Source: Xiphophorus maculatus
Lineage: Eukaryota; Chordata; Actinopteri; Cyprinodontiformes; Poeciliidae
Direction: 5' to 3'
DNA length: 64,000 nt
Assembly: GCF_002775205.1 (NCBI RefSeq)
Contig: NC_036450.1
Coordinates: forward strand, 8,306,479-8,370,478
The notes under the pieces are model-generated. The model was given only the letters and a program-made list of their open reading frames with translations, searched no databases and was not told the origin of the DNA. Shown here in pieces: positions 36,901 to 49,116 of this stretch (position 1 is the first letter of the stretch; each line of letters starts with the position of its first letter). The position numbers and the translations under genes are program-made.

Positions 36901-39900
36901 AGTCACACTTTATTTAGTCTAAAAATCTGTGCATCGTGATAGAAGAGTGTCCTGTTTGTTTTTCCCATCTATGTATCTAAAATGAATCAGATAGTGACAT
37001 GGGTATCCTATTGATCAAAGTCCAAAGATGCATAACTTTGATGCATACCGTAGTAATTAGTCTCTGTTAGGTTGTAACCTTTGGAAGGAGGTCAGTCAAG
37101 CTTTAAACCATCTTGGGAGCAGTGCACTGAGGAGTGTTCAGGCAGTACATTATGAATGAGCTGCCACTGCTACTACCGAGTATGTCATGCAGCACCTCGA
37201 CATGAAGGCAGGAAAAGATAATGAACAACCATGTTTTCACCGTTCGCTCTAATGCCCCATTATGTGCAAGTAGCACCAGTCTGTTCTTTTAATGCAGTTC
37301 TAGTCTGGTTGGAAGGGGGTGTTAAAAAGCATCAAAAGAATTTCTGTTAATATTCTCTTTGCTTTGCAAAGTTTTCTGCTGTATGTCCATAAAACGTTTC
37401 TTCTCTTGACTGTAAGAGCTTTAGATTAGAAGTGAAAGGATCAAACAGAACATAAAACATTCTTCTGAAAAAGAACTGGTCCAAAGAAAAAATTTGAAAG
37501 AACTTCAGGAAACATTGAGAAAAATTGATATTGACAACTTTAAGTGAGGACATAGAGTCCTGCTCCTTGGAAACTTTTGTGTAGTAATGTTCAACTTGAT
37601 TATTGTGTAACTTGTCTAATGATTGCCATTGTAGCTGTACCACAGAGAGGACGCCAGGAGTAACTCACTGCCTCCAGAAGTTCTTCACTCCTCTGTCTAC
37701 CAGCCTCCACTCAGGGAGCGATTCAACTCTCTAGACAGTAACTACTGCTCTGGAGCGGAGCACCGTGCTGGGCTGCACAGGGTATGTTAAATAATTCACA
37801 TGATGGCCGGTATAAATCGTCACTTCAGTCTGGTCTCAGAAATGTGTGCTCACTTATCAGAGTCCACTGTTACTTCTGCTCCACATGAATCCATTGTTGA
37901 TTCACGGGTGATGCTGTAACCCCAAGGCTTAATTATCTTATTCTTCATTAGTCTCTTTCAGTTAATCAGTAACTCTATAACTCTATTAAAATTCTTTCAA
38001 TGAGAAATTATAAAGTCAGACCCACACATTGCTGCAGTTGGTGGTCGACAAGACGGTGTTGTAGGGTTCACTGGTGAAGCTACATTTCTGTGTCAGGAGG
38101 AAGAGAAGTGAGTGGGTGAAGCAGAGACGTATCTGGGTGAGAAGTGGGAGGACCACAGAGTGGGCTGGAGCCACATGCTGCAGAAATGTGACTGAAAGGG
38201 AAAGGTAGAGATGAGTTGGTAAACGGATGTAAGAAAACTGAAAACACAAACAGAAAAAGAGAAATTTGCAGTAAATCTGTTCACTGTCAGATTGCAATTA
38301 ATTTATAAAATGCTTTTAGGGAACTTATTGCATATTATATATATGCAATAATAGTGAGACACAACAATCCTTGAAACTGGTTCAGACAAATTTATATAAA
38401 CAAGAGAATAAAAGTGATGCATTAAAAACATAATCACCTAAAATGTGACTTTAATCTAAACTGAAACTGCATTAAATATACATCTAAAAATACAACGAGC
38501 TAAATTATGCTTGCTTTGCATCACTTTGCTGTCAACATGTTGAAATATGAGTTTCATTACAATTATGCAAATATATATTCTCGGTTCTCGCTCATCTCTT
38601 CACTATGTTTCCTGTCTGATCTGCTGCTGCTTCAGGACTATGGACGGGTTCCCCTGGGATATGAGGATCTATTTAGACAGAAGCAGGAACACTGGACTCA
38701 CATCCACCACCATCACAATCCCAACAGGCCCTCCCAGTCTTCCCCCATATTCACCACTGATTTTGGAGCAGAGGTAGGAATCAGATGCTTGTGATATAAA
38801 AAGACATTTAACATGAGTATTAGTATGACCATTTCAATGCACAATGTATGAACAAGATGACCAGTCTTTTGATCAAATATTTATACATTTTACTATTTCA
38901 AATGTGATTGTATTTAACTACTGAAACCTCGTGAAACGTGCACTTGCTGCTCCCCCCAATGCTACTTAAGAGGGAGGTGGTTGCCTAGCAACTGTGCAGG
39001 CAGATATCATAGCAATGCACGGTCCTGGTGTATGTGTGGGTGTATGTGCATCTGTGAGAGAGCAGAGACTTCTCCGAGCAGTGACTCAGGCATTCAGATG
39101 AATAAAGCTTTGTTTAACAGCTTAGGGGATGGATTTTTTTGTGAACACACACTGTAAAATGGGACAGTTACTAAACCAGTGGCAGATTTTCAAATGTCAA
39201 TTCAAATTAGACAAATTGAGTTACCTCTGGTTGTCTTACAAAGAAAAAGTTAATTGAATTTTTGTACATAGTCACCTTAATGCAACAGACAACTGTGCTT
39301 TTCAGTTGTTCTCACTTGTTAAGTTTAATATTAAAGTTCCAAACATTATTTAAAATTAGGCTTCCGATATTTTACAGCAAAGCATTGTCATAGTTCAGCA
39401 GCTCAGCACTTTCAGCAAGGTGTACAAGTTTTAGAATTTGTAAAGCAGGACTGTCTGTGTTTGTGCAATTACTCCCCCCCTCTGGAAGCAGGAGTAATTG
39501 CACACATTTTAAAAAATAAAAACAGAAATTTCCACAATTCCAGGCACATGCTCATAGTTTAGAAGTATTCATACCTCTTTATTAATCACCACAGACTACA
39601 ATAAATTTCATGGTTAGTTATAGCTATTTATAGCTAGCAGGCTAATTCAAAGTAGGGCATAAATGTGAAACAGGAATGTGACAGTTCAGGATTTACATTT
39701 TTTTATTACAGATTAAAAAAAAATCTGAAAATTGTTGCTTGTTATTTGCATTGTACGTGATTTTGTTTCTCAATTTTTCTCTTATAGCATGTAGAAAGCA
39801 GTGGAGGTCAGTGTATGGGATGTAGGTTCAGGGGCGAGGACAGTTTGGCCCGTTACTCTCCGTGGTCCTGCGGTTCTGCCGGGCCCAGCCTTAGCCCCTT

Positions 39901-42343
39901 TGAGCCTGAACCTCTCAAACACACCCCAGCTCACTCCCATTCCCACTCGGAGCATCTGGTGAGATTTACTTCACAATGCAGAAAGCTGGTCCTGATTTAA
40001 TGCATCTAGATAAAATCTACACTTGAATTCTAAAATTTTAAATTGTGCTCCTGTGTTTGTTGTTCAGGAAGTAGACTGTATTGAAGGAGGCCAAGGTGTT
40101 GTTAGCGGCACAGGAAAACGATGGCCGCCCTCATTGGATCACTACCGACGTTTGAAAGAGGAAGATCCAATTATTCCCTTCAGTGAGGCGCCCATCATCT
40201 CAAAGTGGGGTGCCATTTCTAGGGCATCACGCACAGGTTATCATACCACTGACCCCGTCCAAGCTACGGCCTGCCAAGGTAGCGCCAGCACCACAGCAAT
40301 AAACTTCAAAGGTGACGAGAAACATGAGAGTTGTCGAAAGGAAACAAAGAAATTTCTAATTTGGTCACTTTAAGTGACTTGGTTTTGATATAATCTTGCT
40401 GATCGGAACCAGCCAGTTGTTCTTTAGGACATTTCATGTACTGTTAACTATAGATATTACACATACAATATTTATCATGATATTTATCATGGTATTATTT
40501 TTCTCATAATTTTCTGACAGATTACAACCACCACTTTGATCACAGCGACTATAGGTGGAGCTCCAGAGGATCAGACTCCTCTAGCCACTCCAGTTTCCTC
40601 GAGAGGTATGGCATTTCAACACTTTGTCAGCTGCTCTTGCAAAGAAAACAAAATGTTAGATTTGTTTTATGCAAATGTCAGGGATGCATACATCTCCAAA
40701 TCAAGACATCTGGCCAAATCAGATCAGTGTTTCTATGCTCAAAATATCAACCTTTTTTAAAGGTCACCTGTAATAAAAAGAATGGTGAGAAAATGATCAC
40801 AAGAAACTAAAGAAGCCCTGTGAGGTTGTTTTGAGTCACATGAAGAGGAAGGGATTCTATGACTGAATGTGTGTGTCTTTGCCTGCCTTTCCTGTCCCAT
40901 ACTATTAAGGTCTTAATTTTGCCTTTTAACAATTGGCTTAAATTTCACAATCTTTCAACTGATGCTAAACATGTTTTAAAAAACCCTACAAAAGGAAGAC
41001 ATACTTTTTGGGGAAAGAAAATTGATGGTGTTTGCATTTGTTTGCATTAGTGAGCATCTTTGTGCAACGGAGCTGAATGGCCATCGAACTTCAATAAGCA
41101 GTGGAGAGAAAATTGTGTTGGACCACCTGCAAGCCCACCAGACAACCTTCCAACGGGATCAAAACCGAACAGAAAGCGAATCTGACCCGGATCGAGACAT
41201 TGAGCTTGAACTGCGAGCGCTTGACATGGAGGATTCAGAGCACCATGGGATCAAGTCTCAGGTTAGCCTGGGTGCTTAGTCTGCTGAACATTAGCCTATT
41301 AGCTAAACTGGGTACTTATAAGAAGCCATGTTAACTCTAAAGGAGCTGCAAAGATCCATGGCTCAGGTGGGAGAATTATTATGGTCATGCATTCCACAAA
41401 TTCGACCTTTATGAAAGAGTGGCAATAAGAAAGCCTCTGAAGAAAGCCGAATACTGACAAATCTGGCAAGATAACTTTCTAAAAGCTGCAAAAGACTTAA
41501 GCCTGGGATGTATTTTAACCTTGCAGATGGAAAATAACTCTAAACATACAGCCAGTGATACAATGAAAATGGTACAATTAAAGTGCACCTTTGTCAGTAC
41601 AAATACATGGCACTCCTTTAAAATTTTCTTTCCAAAAAAGGTTAAACATGTAGCCATTTTCTTCCATTTTAGCATTATCTTTTACTTTGTGTTTATCACA
41701 TAAAATACAAACAATTTGTTATCCGATTTGTGTTATCACATTCTTGATCCGAGGATGAAGAATGTGGATATGTTGTCAAGGCATTGTCTATTAAGCTTCA
41801 CGTTGCCTTGATGAATGTATGTTATTGTTTTTAAATGAAGAAATGAAAATTAAAATCTAAACCTGAGTAGGTTCATTTGTGTTTTGATCTTTCCCTCTTA
41901 GGAGTGTTTAGATCTGTCCAACCCCGAGTCTCAGGATGCTTCCCACCTCCTCCCACCTCCCTGCTCATCTCCTCTGTGCTCCTCCCCTGTAGAGGAGCAC
42001 ACCCAGTCAGAAAGTCTACTGACAGAGAAAATGGATCCACTCCAGCTAAAAAAGATGGCCTTTAGGTAAAATCGCAACAGAAGTACCCTTAAGGCACATG
42101 CTATAAGACTAAGCAAAAATCTACAGCTGTTTTAAACCTGTCATCTTCCCTTGCCTCCTTCTTTTCTTCAATTCTGCTTTTTTGAATTTGGGATTCTCTA
42201 GGAAATCTCTGTCCCCTATAGTGCTGGGATCAGGAAGTCTGGGCATCAGTAAGCTGGTGCTACGAACCGGACCTCCACAACTACGCGACTCCTCCACCAG
42301 GACTCATCCTGAGACGCCTGGGAAGGAGATGCTGCTCAATTGA
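27741..42343 (+). CDS. rc3h2: rc3h2, roquin-2 (RING and CCCH-type zinc finger domains 2), complete
   Basis: RNA-binding E3-ligase-type protein that recognises stem-loops in mRNA 3' UTRs and recruits decay machinery. Coding exons: 27741-27971, 28067-28184, 28943-29176, 30149-30324, 31252-31452, 32540-32672, 33239-33357, 34390-34502, 34601-34825, 34930-35132, 35226-35524, 37635-37781, 38636-38773, 39788-39958, 40068-40311, 40521-40605, 41051-41261, 41902-42065, 42202-42343. They sum to 3,354 nt in one frame, 1,117 residues (human about 1,190). Order: RING (residues 14-53), ROQ RNA-binding core (about 90-400), CCCH finger (416-435), then a Pro-rich, disordered tail. Paralogue-specific tail words ([47 protein letters not shown]) say roquin-2, not roquin-1. 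The least certain junctions are the donor at 34,825 and the acceptor at 35,226. Confidence 0.97.
29901..29993 (+). ncRNA. snord90: C/D-box snoRNA, SNORD90-like, copy A (rc3h2 intron)
   Basis: Terminal stem GGTGTCC (29901-29907) pairs perfectly with GGACACC (29987-29993). C box GTGATGA 29909-29915, D' box CTGA 29934-29937, a degenerate C' TTGATAA near 29,958, and D box CTGA 29983-29986. The guide before D', ACTCATAGGGCAGATT, has ATAGGGCAGA complementary to TCTGCCCTAT in 18S rRNA. The D'+5 rule points to the second U of UCUGCCC, which I take to be human 18S U354, the SNORD90 target. Human SNORD90 also sits in an RC3H2 intron. Confidence 0.9.
30973..31065 (+). ncRNA. snord90: C/D-box snoRNA, SNORD90-like, copy B (next rc3h2 intron)
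   Basis: Terminal stem GGTGTCT (30973-30979) pairs with GGACACC (31059-31065) with one G-U. C box ATGATGA 30981-30987, D' CTGA 31006-31009, C'-like GTGATCA near 31,030, D box CTGA 31055-31058. It is 93 nt, the same as copy A. It shares the 16-nt guide ACTCATAGGGCAGATT exactly, while the D'-to-D region has diverged, so only the first guide appears constrained. Confidence 0.9.
31690..31905. mobile_element. DNA-element fragment with perfect 12-bp hairpin
   Basis: TTCAGCTCACCCAACAGG, then TTAGGATTTAGGTCTGG, recall the interior of fish Tc1-type non-autonomous elements. At 31,863-31,890 GATGTGTGATGA, a GAAA loop and TCATCACACATC form a perfect hairpin. Lies in an rc3h2 intron. Confidence 0.45.
31927..31992. 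repeat. (ATTC)n microsatellite
   Basis: About sixteen uninterrupted ATTC units in an rc3h2 intron. Confidence 0.95.
34390..34502 (+). other. rc3h2: rc3h2 CCCH zinc-finger exon
   Basis: Residues 405-442. [20 protein letters not shown] fits C-X8-C-X5-C-X3-H (C416, C425, C431, H435). The exon ends in phase 2 at GAA before GTGAGA, and the Lys codon is completed by the next exon (A-TTC-AGA). Confidence 0.95.
35975..36124. repeat. Four consecutive perfect hairpins in rc3h2 intron
   Basis: Arms and loops: 35975-35988 with 35993-36006 (14 bp, loop TTTT); 36014-36023 with 36031-36040 (10 bp, loop 7); 36044-36054 with 36062-36072 (11 bp, loop 7); 36086-36100 with 36110-36124 (15 bp, loop 9). No coding or known repeat signal explains them. 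The intron (35,525-37,634) is otherwise plain. Confidence 0.92.
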
Positions 42344-44102
42344 AGCTAAAGGAACACACAATCTGTCCTGCACTGATCAAGAGCTGAGTCACTTCTTCTC
42401 AAACAAGAATCTTTTACAACAGGGAATTATTATTTTTTTTTTTTCCCAATTTGAATAGGTGAAGGTGTTTTTTGACATCTAACCAATCACCTAACAGAAC
42501 CTTTGACATGCAGTGATTTAAGTGACTGAAGCCAATGATCTTCCAGAGCTTCACTCGTGGACTTGGGGGACTAAATTTGTTATGCTCCAGTAAATTCTAC
42601 ATCCAATAACAGGTCATGTTTTCACCACATTTTTCAATGTGTGGTTGCTTTTTAGCGTGTGCCTTTGAAGAGTTACTTCCCGTAAAAGCAGGCATCAATG
42701 AGAATTTAGGATCTGTACAGCTTCTTGTAGGATAATTTATTCTCTTTTAAATCTTGAAACGTTGGTCAGTTATTTTCTGCCTTTTTTCAGAATTTCCTTA
42801 TATTTTGTGTTTGCTCTCTCTCTCTCTGGACAGCTTCATGTGGTCACAGCTTTGGGCCATTTGGCAAAGTGGCCTTTTTACGTTTTTCGGTGTCTCTTTG
42901 TTCCATAGTATGCCTTATTTCAAAGGAAGGGATAGAAAACATAACAAGACGTGCTGTGAAACAGACTGTTTCAGGAGATACTAACTATCCACAGTTATAA
43001 CCCTCTAAGGACTTTTTCAACAAAACTATTAATAAACTGTTATTGAGCACATAGAAAACACTTTATCTCAACATACAAACCCTGCAGAAAGGGTTTTCCT
43101 TGCAAAGATTTATATTTATTTGAAGGATTCTTTTTGTCTTTGCGCCTGTAGTTTTTATCCTCAGCTAGTTGATCCCACCAGATCATAGCCTAACTAGTGC
43201 ATTATGCATTTATAATTTCTAACAAGTGAAACAGAAATTCTAAATTGCACTCTGTTATTTTTAATATTAAAAAATAATTCACAAAAAACAATTGGGCTGA
43301 ACAGATCAGATTTCAGATTGAGGGTATTTCTGAACATTTGAGAAAGTACACATAGCTAATTCAGCCAATATTTAAAGAACAGAGAGAAAATCTAAAATCC
43401 ACTGATAACATGACTTTTCATGAGTCATAAGATATCTATACAGACCTCTGACTGTCACAGGACACAGTGCCTGTCAAAAACCCCGTTTGCATATATTCTT
43501 TGATGGTTGTAGGTTACATAGTTTAATTTAAGTCATGTTTATCTTTCTTTTTGTAGAAGTTCTTTACAATGACTTTTTTTTTCCAATGTTAGCATTCATG
43601 CACTTATAAACAAGGACATTGGTTTGCTTTTGAAGCAGAAATGATCATTTAAGTAAACATAAAGCAGTCAAATGCACAAAGAAACTGTGCAGAGAAACAA
43701 TAGCTCAAACTGTCCTTGATTTTTTAAAAATCAACCTCCTTATAGAGTTGTTGATTTTGCTCTTGAAATTATTTATAAAAAATGCTCATTTTGTAACCCA
43801 GTCCATTTTATCTGCTGTCTGTACAATAATCACAATTTGTGCTGGATGTTTTTAAAGGTGAAGTCAACAAAAGGAGAGGAACTCCACCAGTTGTTTATCA
43901 CTGTTTGCAATCACTGTTTAACTTCTCCAAAACATTTGGATTATTGTTGTTTTAGTGATGCTAACTTCTGTGAAGTTGTACGTTAAGGTATTTTTGTATC
44001 TGGATCTTTGTTTTTCATGTTTCCTCTTTTGTCGATTGCTGGCTTTAAGGTCGGTTCGCTATGACCTACTTTACTGGAGTTAACAGTTGACTTCCATACA
44101 CT

Positions 44103-44345
44103 GAGACCCCCCTCAAGATAAGATAAGATAAGATTTATTTGTCATTGTCATCAACAGATTACAACGAGATTGAGATTTGCTCGACTCGAGTTAAGATGCA
44201 GGTTATGTGTATATACGTAATGTACAAAGATAAAGAAATAAATAGTACAAAATGAGAAATAAATAGACATCAGAAGATGGTTGCAGCGCCTGGAGGTGTC
44301 GCAACAGAATTTACATTTATAACAAAGTGGTGTCAAGAGCAGAAG
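44103..44345 (-). mobile_element. 5'-truncated LINE 3' end (antisense)
   Basis: Read on the minus strand, the segment ends GACAATGACAAATAAATC and then runs into repeated ATCTT units (plus-strand GATAA repeats, 44,113-44,135). Upstream are CAAATCTCAATCTCGTTG and pyrimidine-rich DNA. This is a familiar fish non-LTR retrotransposon tail. No coding part remains. Confidence 0.55.
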
Positions 44346-47066
44346 TTCTTATGCCTTTGAATTTAGTGCCATGATTGCCATCGGGTAAAAACTGTTTTTT
44401 AGGCGATTTGTCTGTTTAAATTATTTCTGAAGGGAATTAAGTGAAATTATATTAGAAATGTTTCAGGCTTTGGTAGTAATTTCCTCTAAGGTTCTCACTT
44501 TTACAGTGTGGGCCAGAAGTTTAAGTCATCAATCACTGATTTATTTTGGACTTTTATTGATGCATTTCAAGAGTTTCTACTGTGGATTTTGAACTAATAA
44601 TTTCAACTAATTATAAAAACACATATTTGGTGCAGGACCTTTAGTTTAAGCCTTATAAGTTCAAAATTAGATCTACAAGATGTGAGAGATCTCACATCTT
44701 TAAATTTATCTGGTAGGATAAATTTTGCATGTCTCACATATGTAACTGTTAGGCAGTTTCAGCTTAACTTATCTAAATGTTTAGCCACTCTTCTTATCAG
44801 AAACTGTATTCAGAATTCAGAAACTGTAATTTTATTTTAAACCACAGTTCAAAATTTTCCTGGTTGAGATCAGACCAGAAGCTTAATGTTAGCTTGTTTT
44901 ATCCATTCTACAAACAATTTTACTCCATGTTTCAAAGCAGTTAACTGTGACCCAAAATGTTAAGGCAGATGAAAAAAACATTATTTTTGAAGTAGTTTTG
45001 GAATGGATAGGTCAGAGTAATATTTAGTTTCTTTACAAGGGCTTAACCTAAACTTGATTGACAGTTAGTAGATTTTACTTTAGAGCCTAATCAGTGGCAG
45101 AAAACATCTAAGTTGAATAATTTCTGATAAGAGCAGTGGTTGAATAACCAGCTTCTACTTGTTCAACTTACTCTAGTAAGTTGAACATTAGTGGGTTTAA
45201 GTTTAACCCTGATTGCTCTTGAGGAAATCCTAAATAAATGCAAACTTCTGCTCCCACATTTGCTTTTATAATTCAATGAAGTTGAAGAAATGCTTTATTA
45301 AAAGACCAAAATGAATTAGATTTATGCCGATGATTACATAATGTTCTGACCAACAATGTAGGTGTAGCTGCACTGTGTTTAAATATAAAATGAAGGCCTG
45401 GAGACTCTTTGGTTGTTTCCACCTGTTCTACTCTACCTAACAATTTAACTTTTGAGCCTTGCCTTGTACGGTTAATTCCTGGAAGTAAAAGATGAGGGCT
45501 GGTGCAGACGGACATTTTAAACAAGCTTGGCTAGCTACGGTCTCTCTGCTTCTGTTTACAACTTCTCCTTTGAAGTCCTGTAAAGTTAAGTGCCATGTCG
45601 TTTATAGTACAATCAGTCCCTGCAGTCCTCTTGACGGCTTATTAAAACTCCTTACACAGAAGCTGTGATATTCTCAGAGGTTACTGACTTCTGAGAGATG
45701 CTCCTCTTGAAGTTGTGTTGTGATCCGTTCGAGGAGGTTCGGTCCTTCATTTATCAATCACTCAGGGAGTCCTTCAGTTGGCTTTTTCTACACACGTCTC
45801 CGAGTGATCCTTTCACCCAAAGCTGATTGTGGTGATGAAGAGTCAATGATATTATTACCAACATTTACTTTACTGGTGTTTTCTTTTCCTCCTCTCAGTA
45901 TCAATATTAGCTCTGCTTTGAGTATCAATGAAAAAAGGGCTGGGCACATATGGGACTGTTTGTAAAGGAGTAATCGTGAGTATTGAGTCAAAGTGTTTGT
46001 TTATGAAGTTTCCATGGAGCCCTGCTGGCTAATTGCACTGGACAAATCTGCAGCCCACCCCCCAGCCAGCCCACCCTGCATCCCGTGACATGCATGCGAC
46101 ACGGCCCCTCTTGTGATTGCAGAGGAGTACCAATGATTCTGTAGTTGTGATACAACACACCCGGCGCTGTAAGAGTTCTGCACATGCCCACTGTGTGGCC
46201 ACGTCAAGTGCTGAAGTTTGTTTGCAGCGTCTTATTTGCTTGCTCTGAAATTTTAATATCGTTTATCAGCGACTTTATTAATGTTGTTGATATTAAAACC
46301 ACATTTGGTTGTTGTGTTATTTTTTCCTTCTCGATATTTTTGAAGTTTGCTCATTTTGGTTAAATTTATGAGTTTTCTGTAACTTTTTTAAAAATCAGAC
46401 AACAAAGTGTCTGAATATTTTAAATTATATGGGGAAAAAAAATCTTGTTCGTTGATTGTGAAACATAATGAACTGATGTTTGAAGTATTCATGTCTGTAT
46501 TAGACATTTTATTTGCAAATCTATTGTGCGATTGAAATGTAAATTAATTTTTTAAGAGATGGTACACATCTGTCATTATATACAGTCTGGCACCATCATT
46601 AGATGGACTTGTAGTATTAACGCTCATTTCTACAGCCTGTGATAATCAGATTTATTTAAATGTTCCAAATCCTTGGGGCAGTTGTGCAATGTCTCAGAGT
46701 AGAGAAGGTCTGATGCTTCTGAGACAAAACCTCTTAAAACGTCCCAAAAATTAATAATACTGTTAGGTATTCCATTTATTTCCTCGGAAATATCGCATTG
46801 TGAAAGGTTTCCCTTTTACTTATTGTATTTGTAATGCAGATCTGGAGTAAAGTTTAACCCTATGGTGGTGATGATGATGATTTATGTGCTATTAATAATT
46901 GATGAAGCAGTCTGTGTATTGTTTTACTGACTGATTATTTTCTCTGTTTTTCTGGCTTGTTCAGGAGTATTGCACTGACCTAGAGACTGGCTGAGCAGGA
47001 AACCACTCCTGTGTTGCACTGAGTGTTATAATAAGGAACATTAAAGTATATGAAACTGCATGCTTT

Positions 47067-47072
47067 AATAAA
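47067..47072 (+). terminator. Poly(A) signal, probable rc3h2 mRNA end
   Basis: AATAAA in TGCTTTAATAAACTGAGAGC, followed by a GT-rich downstream element. It lies about 1.9 kb before the rabgap1 promoter. Confidence 0.5.
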
Positions 47073-48589
47073 CTGAGAGCTGTGAAACGTTTCTGTGTGT
47101 TTGTAATACAGTGTGTTCTTTTCATCCTTAAACAGTTTTGCACATTAGCAGTTATCAATGAGTTTTCTTAAGTGTATGTTTGCATGATTTTTTCTTGGTA
47201 GGAATTAAAAAGATAACTTATAGGTTTTTAAAACTCATTGTTATGCAAGATAAGCTTAATACAAAATAAATAAATAAAATCATAAACCTCTGGTTTCATA
47301 CAGAAGAGGAAAAAAGACAGATATACTGACAGAGCAGAAAAAAAAATACTCAGAAGAACACAAGAGCTTCTGAAGGAAGAGTGTGTGGACCAGAGTTGTG
47401 CATGTAAGTCACCTGACACGGATCTGGCAAAACACACGCAACAGGAAAAGTGAAGTAACACAATGATTCCAGTTCAAGGCCAATTCAACAAAGGTCTACA
47501 AAGAAGTACAAAAGATTTTTTTGAAAGAAAAGAGTAAACACTTTTTATCACCTGAGTGAAGTTGTGTTTTACCCTCATTCTTCCCAGTCTGTATAGAAAA
47601 ATGAAGTGCATTTAATCAAGACTTTTCATTTTAATTGTAAGGTTTTTAACTGTGACTCAAACCTAGATGTCTTAGTCATTAGCAACAAGCGTTTGGATTC
47701 GACATTTCAGTTGATGGGCACCTGAATGAAAGTATTTTATTTTTGATATCTTGCCACTTAGTAACAAACCAGCTCATAGAGGAAATTCTAAAAGTGTTGA
47801 AAAATAGATTCTTTAAAACTGCATGCTGAAAGTAGTTTTCTCTTCTTTACTTGAGTTTGATTTTTTTTTTTTATGTTAAAATGTTCAAGAATGTTGTACT
47901 GCATTAAACTTCATCCATGTGTCACTAAACAACAATTTCCTTACCGCCTGGACAGGAATGGCCAGCAAGACCACAACTCAAGGTGAACAGTGGGTGTGTC
48001 CACACTAGACTGCGCTGTGATTTGGTGACAGGGCAAAAACAGAGTCTTTCACTTTGACAGCAGAACTATATTGTAAATAAATTGTTTTCTTCACAATCAA
48101 ATGTGATTTTTTTCACGCTACTCATTTCATTTTTAGCAATTCTTTGATAATACCGCAGGTTCAACGAGGTAATTTACTTGTGAGGACAAACTACAATTCA
48201 CCAAAAATGATTCACTTTTGGTGAATTGTTTTTTTCTGAAAATGTAACTGAAAAAAATAAATAAATACATTTCCTGAAATAAAAAAAATAAATGTAATAT
48301 AAAATATAAAATGACTTTGGTGTAAGTCACTTATTAAATTGATGTATTTTAAAAAGATAAGACTGGGATTCTATGAGCTTTTCAATATTTTACCTACCTG
48401 TAGACAGCTGTAAGAGAGATCATAGTTTAAACAGCTACATGGAGAGGTGCAATGCAGCTAACAAAATTAAAATTTATTGAGTTCCAAGTGATGTCCCCCT
48501 GGATAATGCTTGATTTTTCTGTTGTTTTTTTTTTTACTACAGCACATGCACATAGGTTGTCAAAGTTGTCAAGATCTACTGGAACTACC

Positions 48590-48740
48590 TTTGAAGGTGA
48601 CAGCTCAAAGAAGGATTCTTCATTAAAGAGAAATTACAACCCTGAGCATCCTCTTAATCAGAAACTGAAGAAAATTCTACAACATGAGTTACAACAACAT
48701 TTAGTTTAATTTGGGATTAATAAAGTTTTTGGAATTTGAA
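48590..48740 (+). mobile_element. Possible retroelement 3' end
   Basis: A short frame ends at 48,707-48,709 and is followed by TTTGGGATTAATAAAGTTTTTGG and AATTTGAATT, a motif typical of fish LINE tails. The peptide (NPEHPLNQKLKKILQHELQQ) is not recognised. A genuine unknown gene tail is the alternative. Confidence 0.3.
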
Positions 48741-48975
48741 TTCGGTGTTTATCTTTATATCACCAGTTTCATATCTTGAAATTAATTTTTCTAGTAAACA
48801 AATTTTTCCTGCTAAAGAGTTGAACTGCAACATACCCCGACTTGACAAAAGGCTTGAGCTGAAGGTGACATTCTTTCTTTTGACCAAGGAGCATCTATCC
48901 CCAGGTCATCGAGGCCAACGCCTCACCTCACTTGGCTCAGCAGCACTCTGGGTACAGGATCGAGGAGCGCCAGTA

Positions 48976-48987
48976 TGCGCATGCGCA
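48976..48987. promoter_or_regulatory. NRF-1 site, rabgap1 promoter
   Basis: TGCGCATGCGCA is an exact match to the NRF-1 palindrome, just upstream of the inferred rabgap1 first exon and its GC-rich surroundings. Confidence 0.7.
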
Positions 48988-48989
48988 GT

Positions 48990-49116
48990 GTAGGTGTCAG
49001 CGGGTTGGTTGGGCTTGTGTTTACAGCTCTCCTGGATGCTGCTCGCTGCCGATGTTCCCGAGAAAGTGCAATGCCGTGTCAAACGCTATTGGAATAAAAA
49101 ACCCGTGGACTTAAAG
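48990..49116 (+). other. rabgap1: rabgap1 non-coding exon 1 (start approximate)
   Basis: A donor, GACTTAAAG then GTAAGCGGG, lies at 49,116/49,117. There is no in-frame coding link to exon 2, which begins with its own leader and ATG at 56,904. The 5' end is guessed from the NRF-1 site. Confidence 0.55.

Larger units (their letters stand above)
42344..47090 (+). other. rc3h2: Probable long rc3h2 3' UTR
   Basis: No protein-coding exon is seen after the TGA at 42,341-42,343. An early AATAAA at 43,031 could serve a short isoform. The most convincing end is AATAAA at 47,067-47,072, followed within 25 nt by a GT-rich stretch (TTTCTGTGTGTTTGT). A UTR of about 4.7 kb is inferred, not shown. A LINE tail lies within it, and three perfect hairpins fall in or near it (44,677-44,700; 45,160-45,187; and 48,193-48,229 just beyond). 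Confidence 0.5.

Noticed and set aside
47090..48970. zbtb6 or zbtb26 between rc3h2 and rabgap1
   Set aside because: Looked for BTB and C2H2 linker patterns on both strands; none found.
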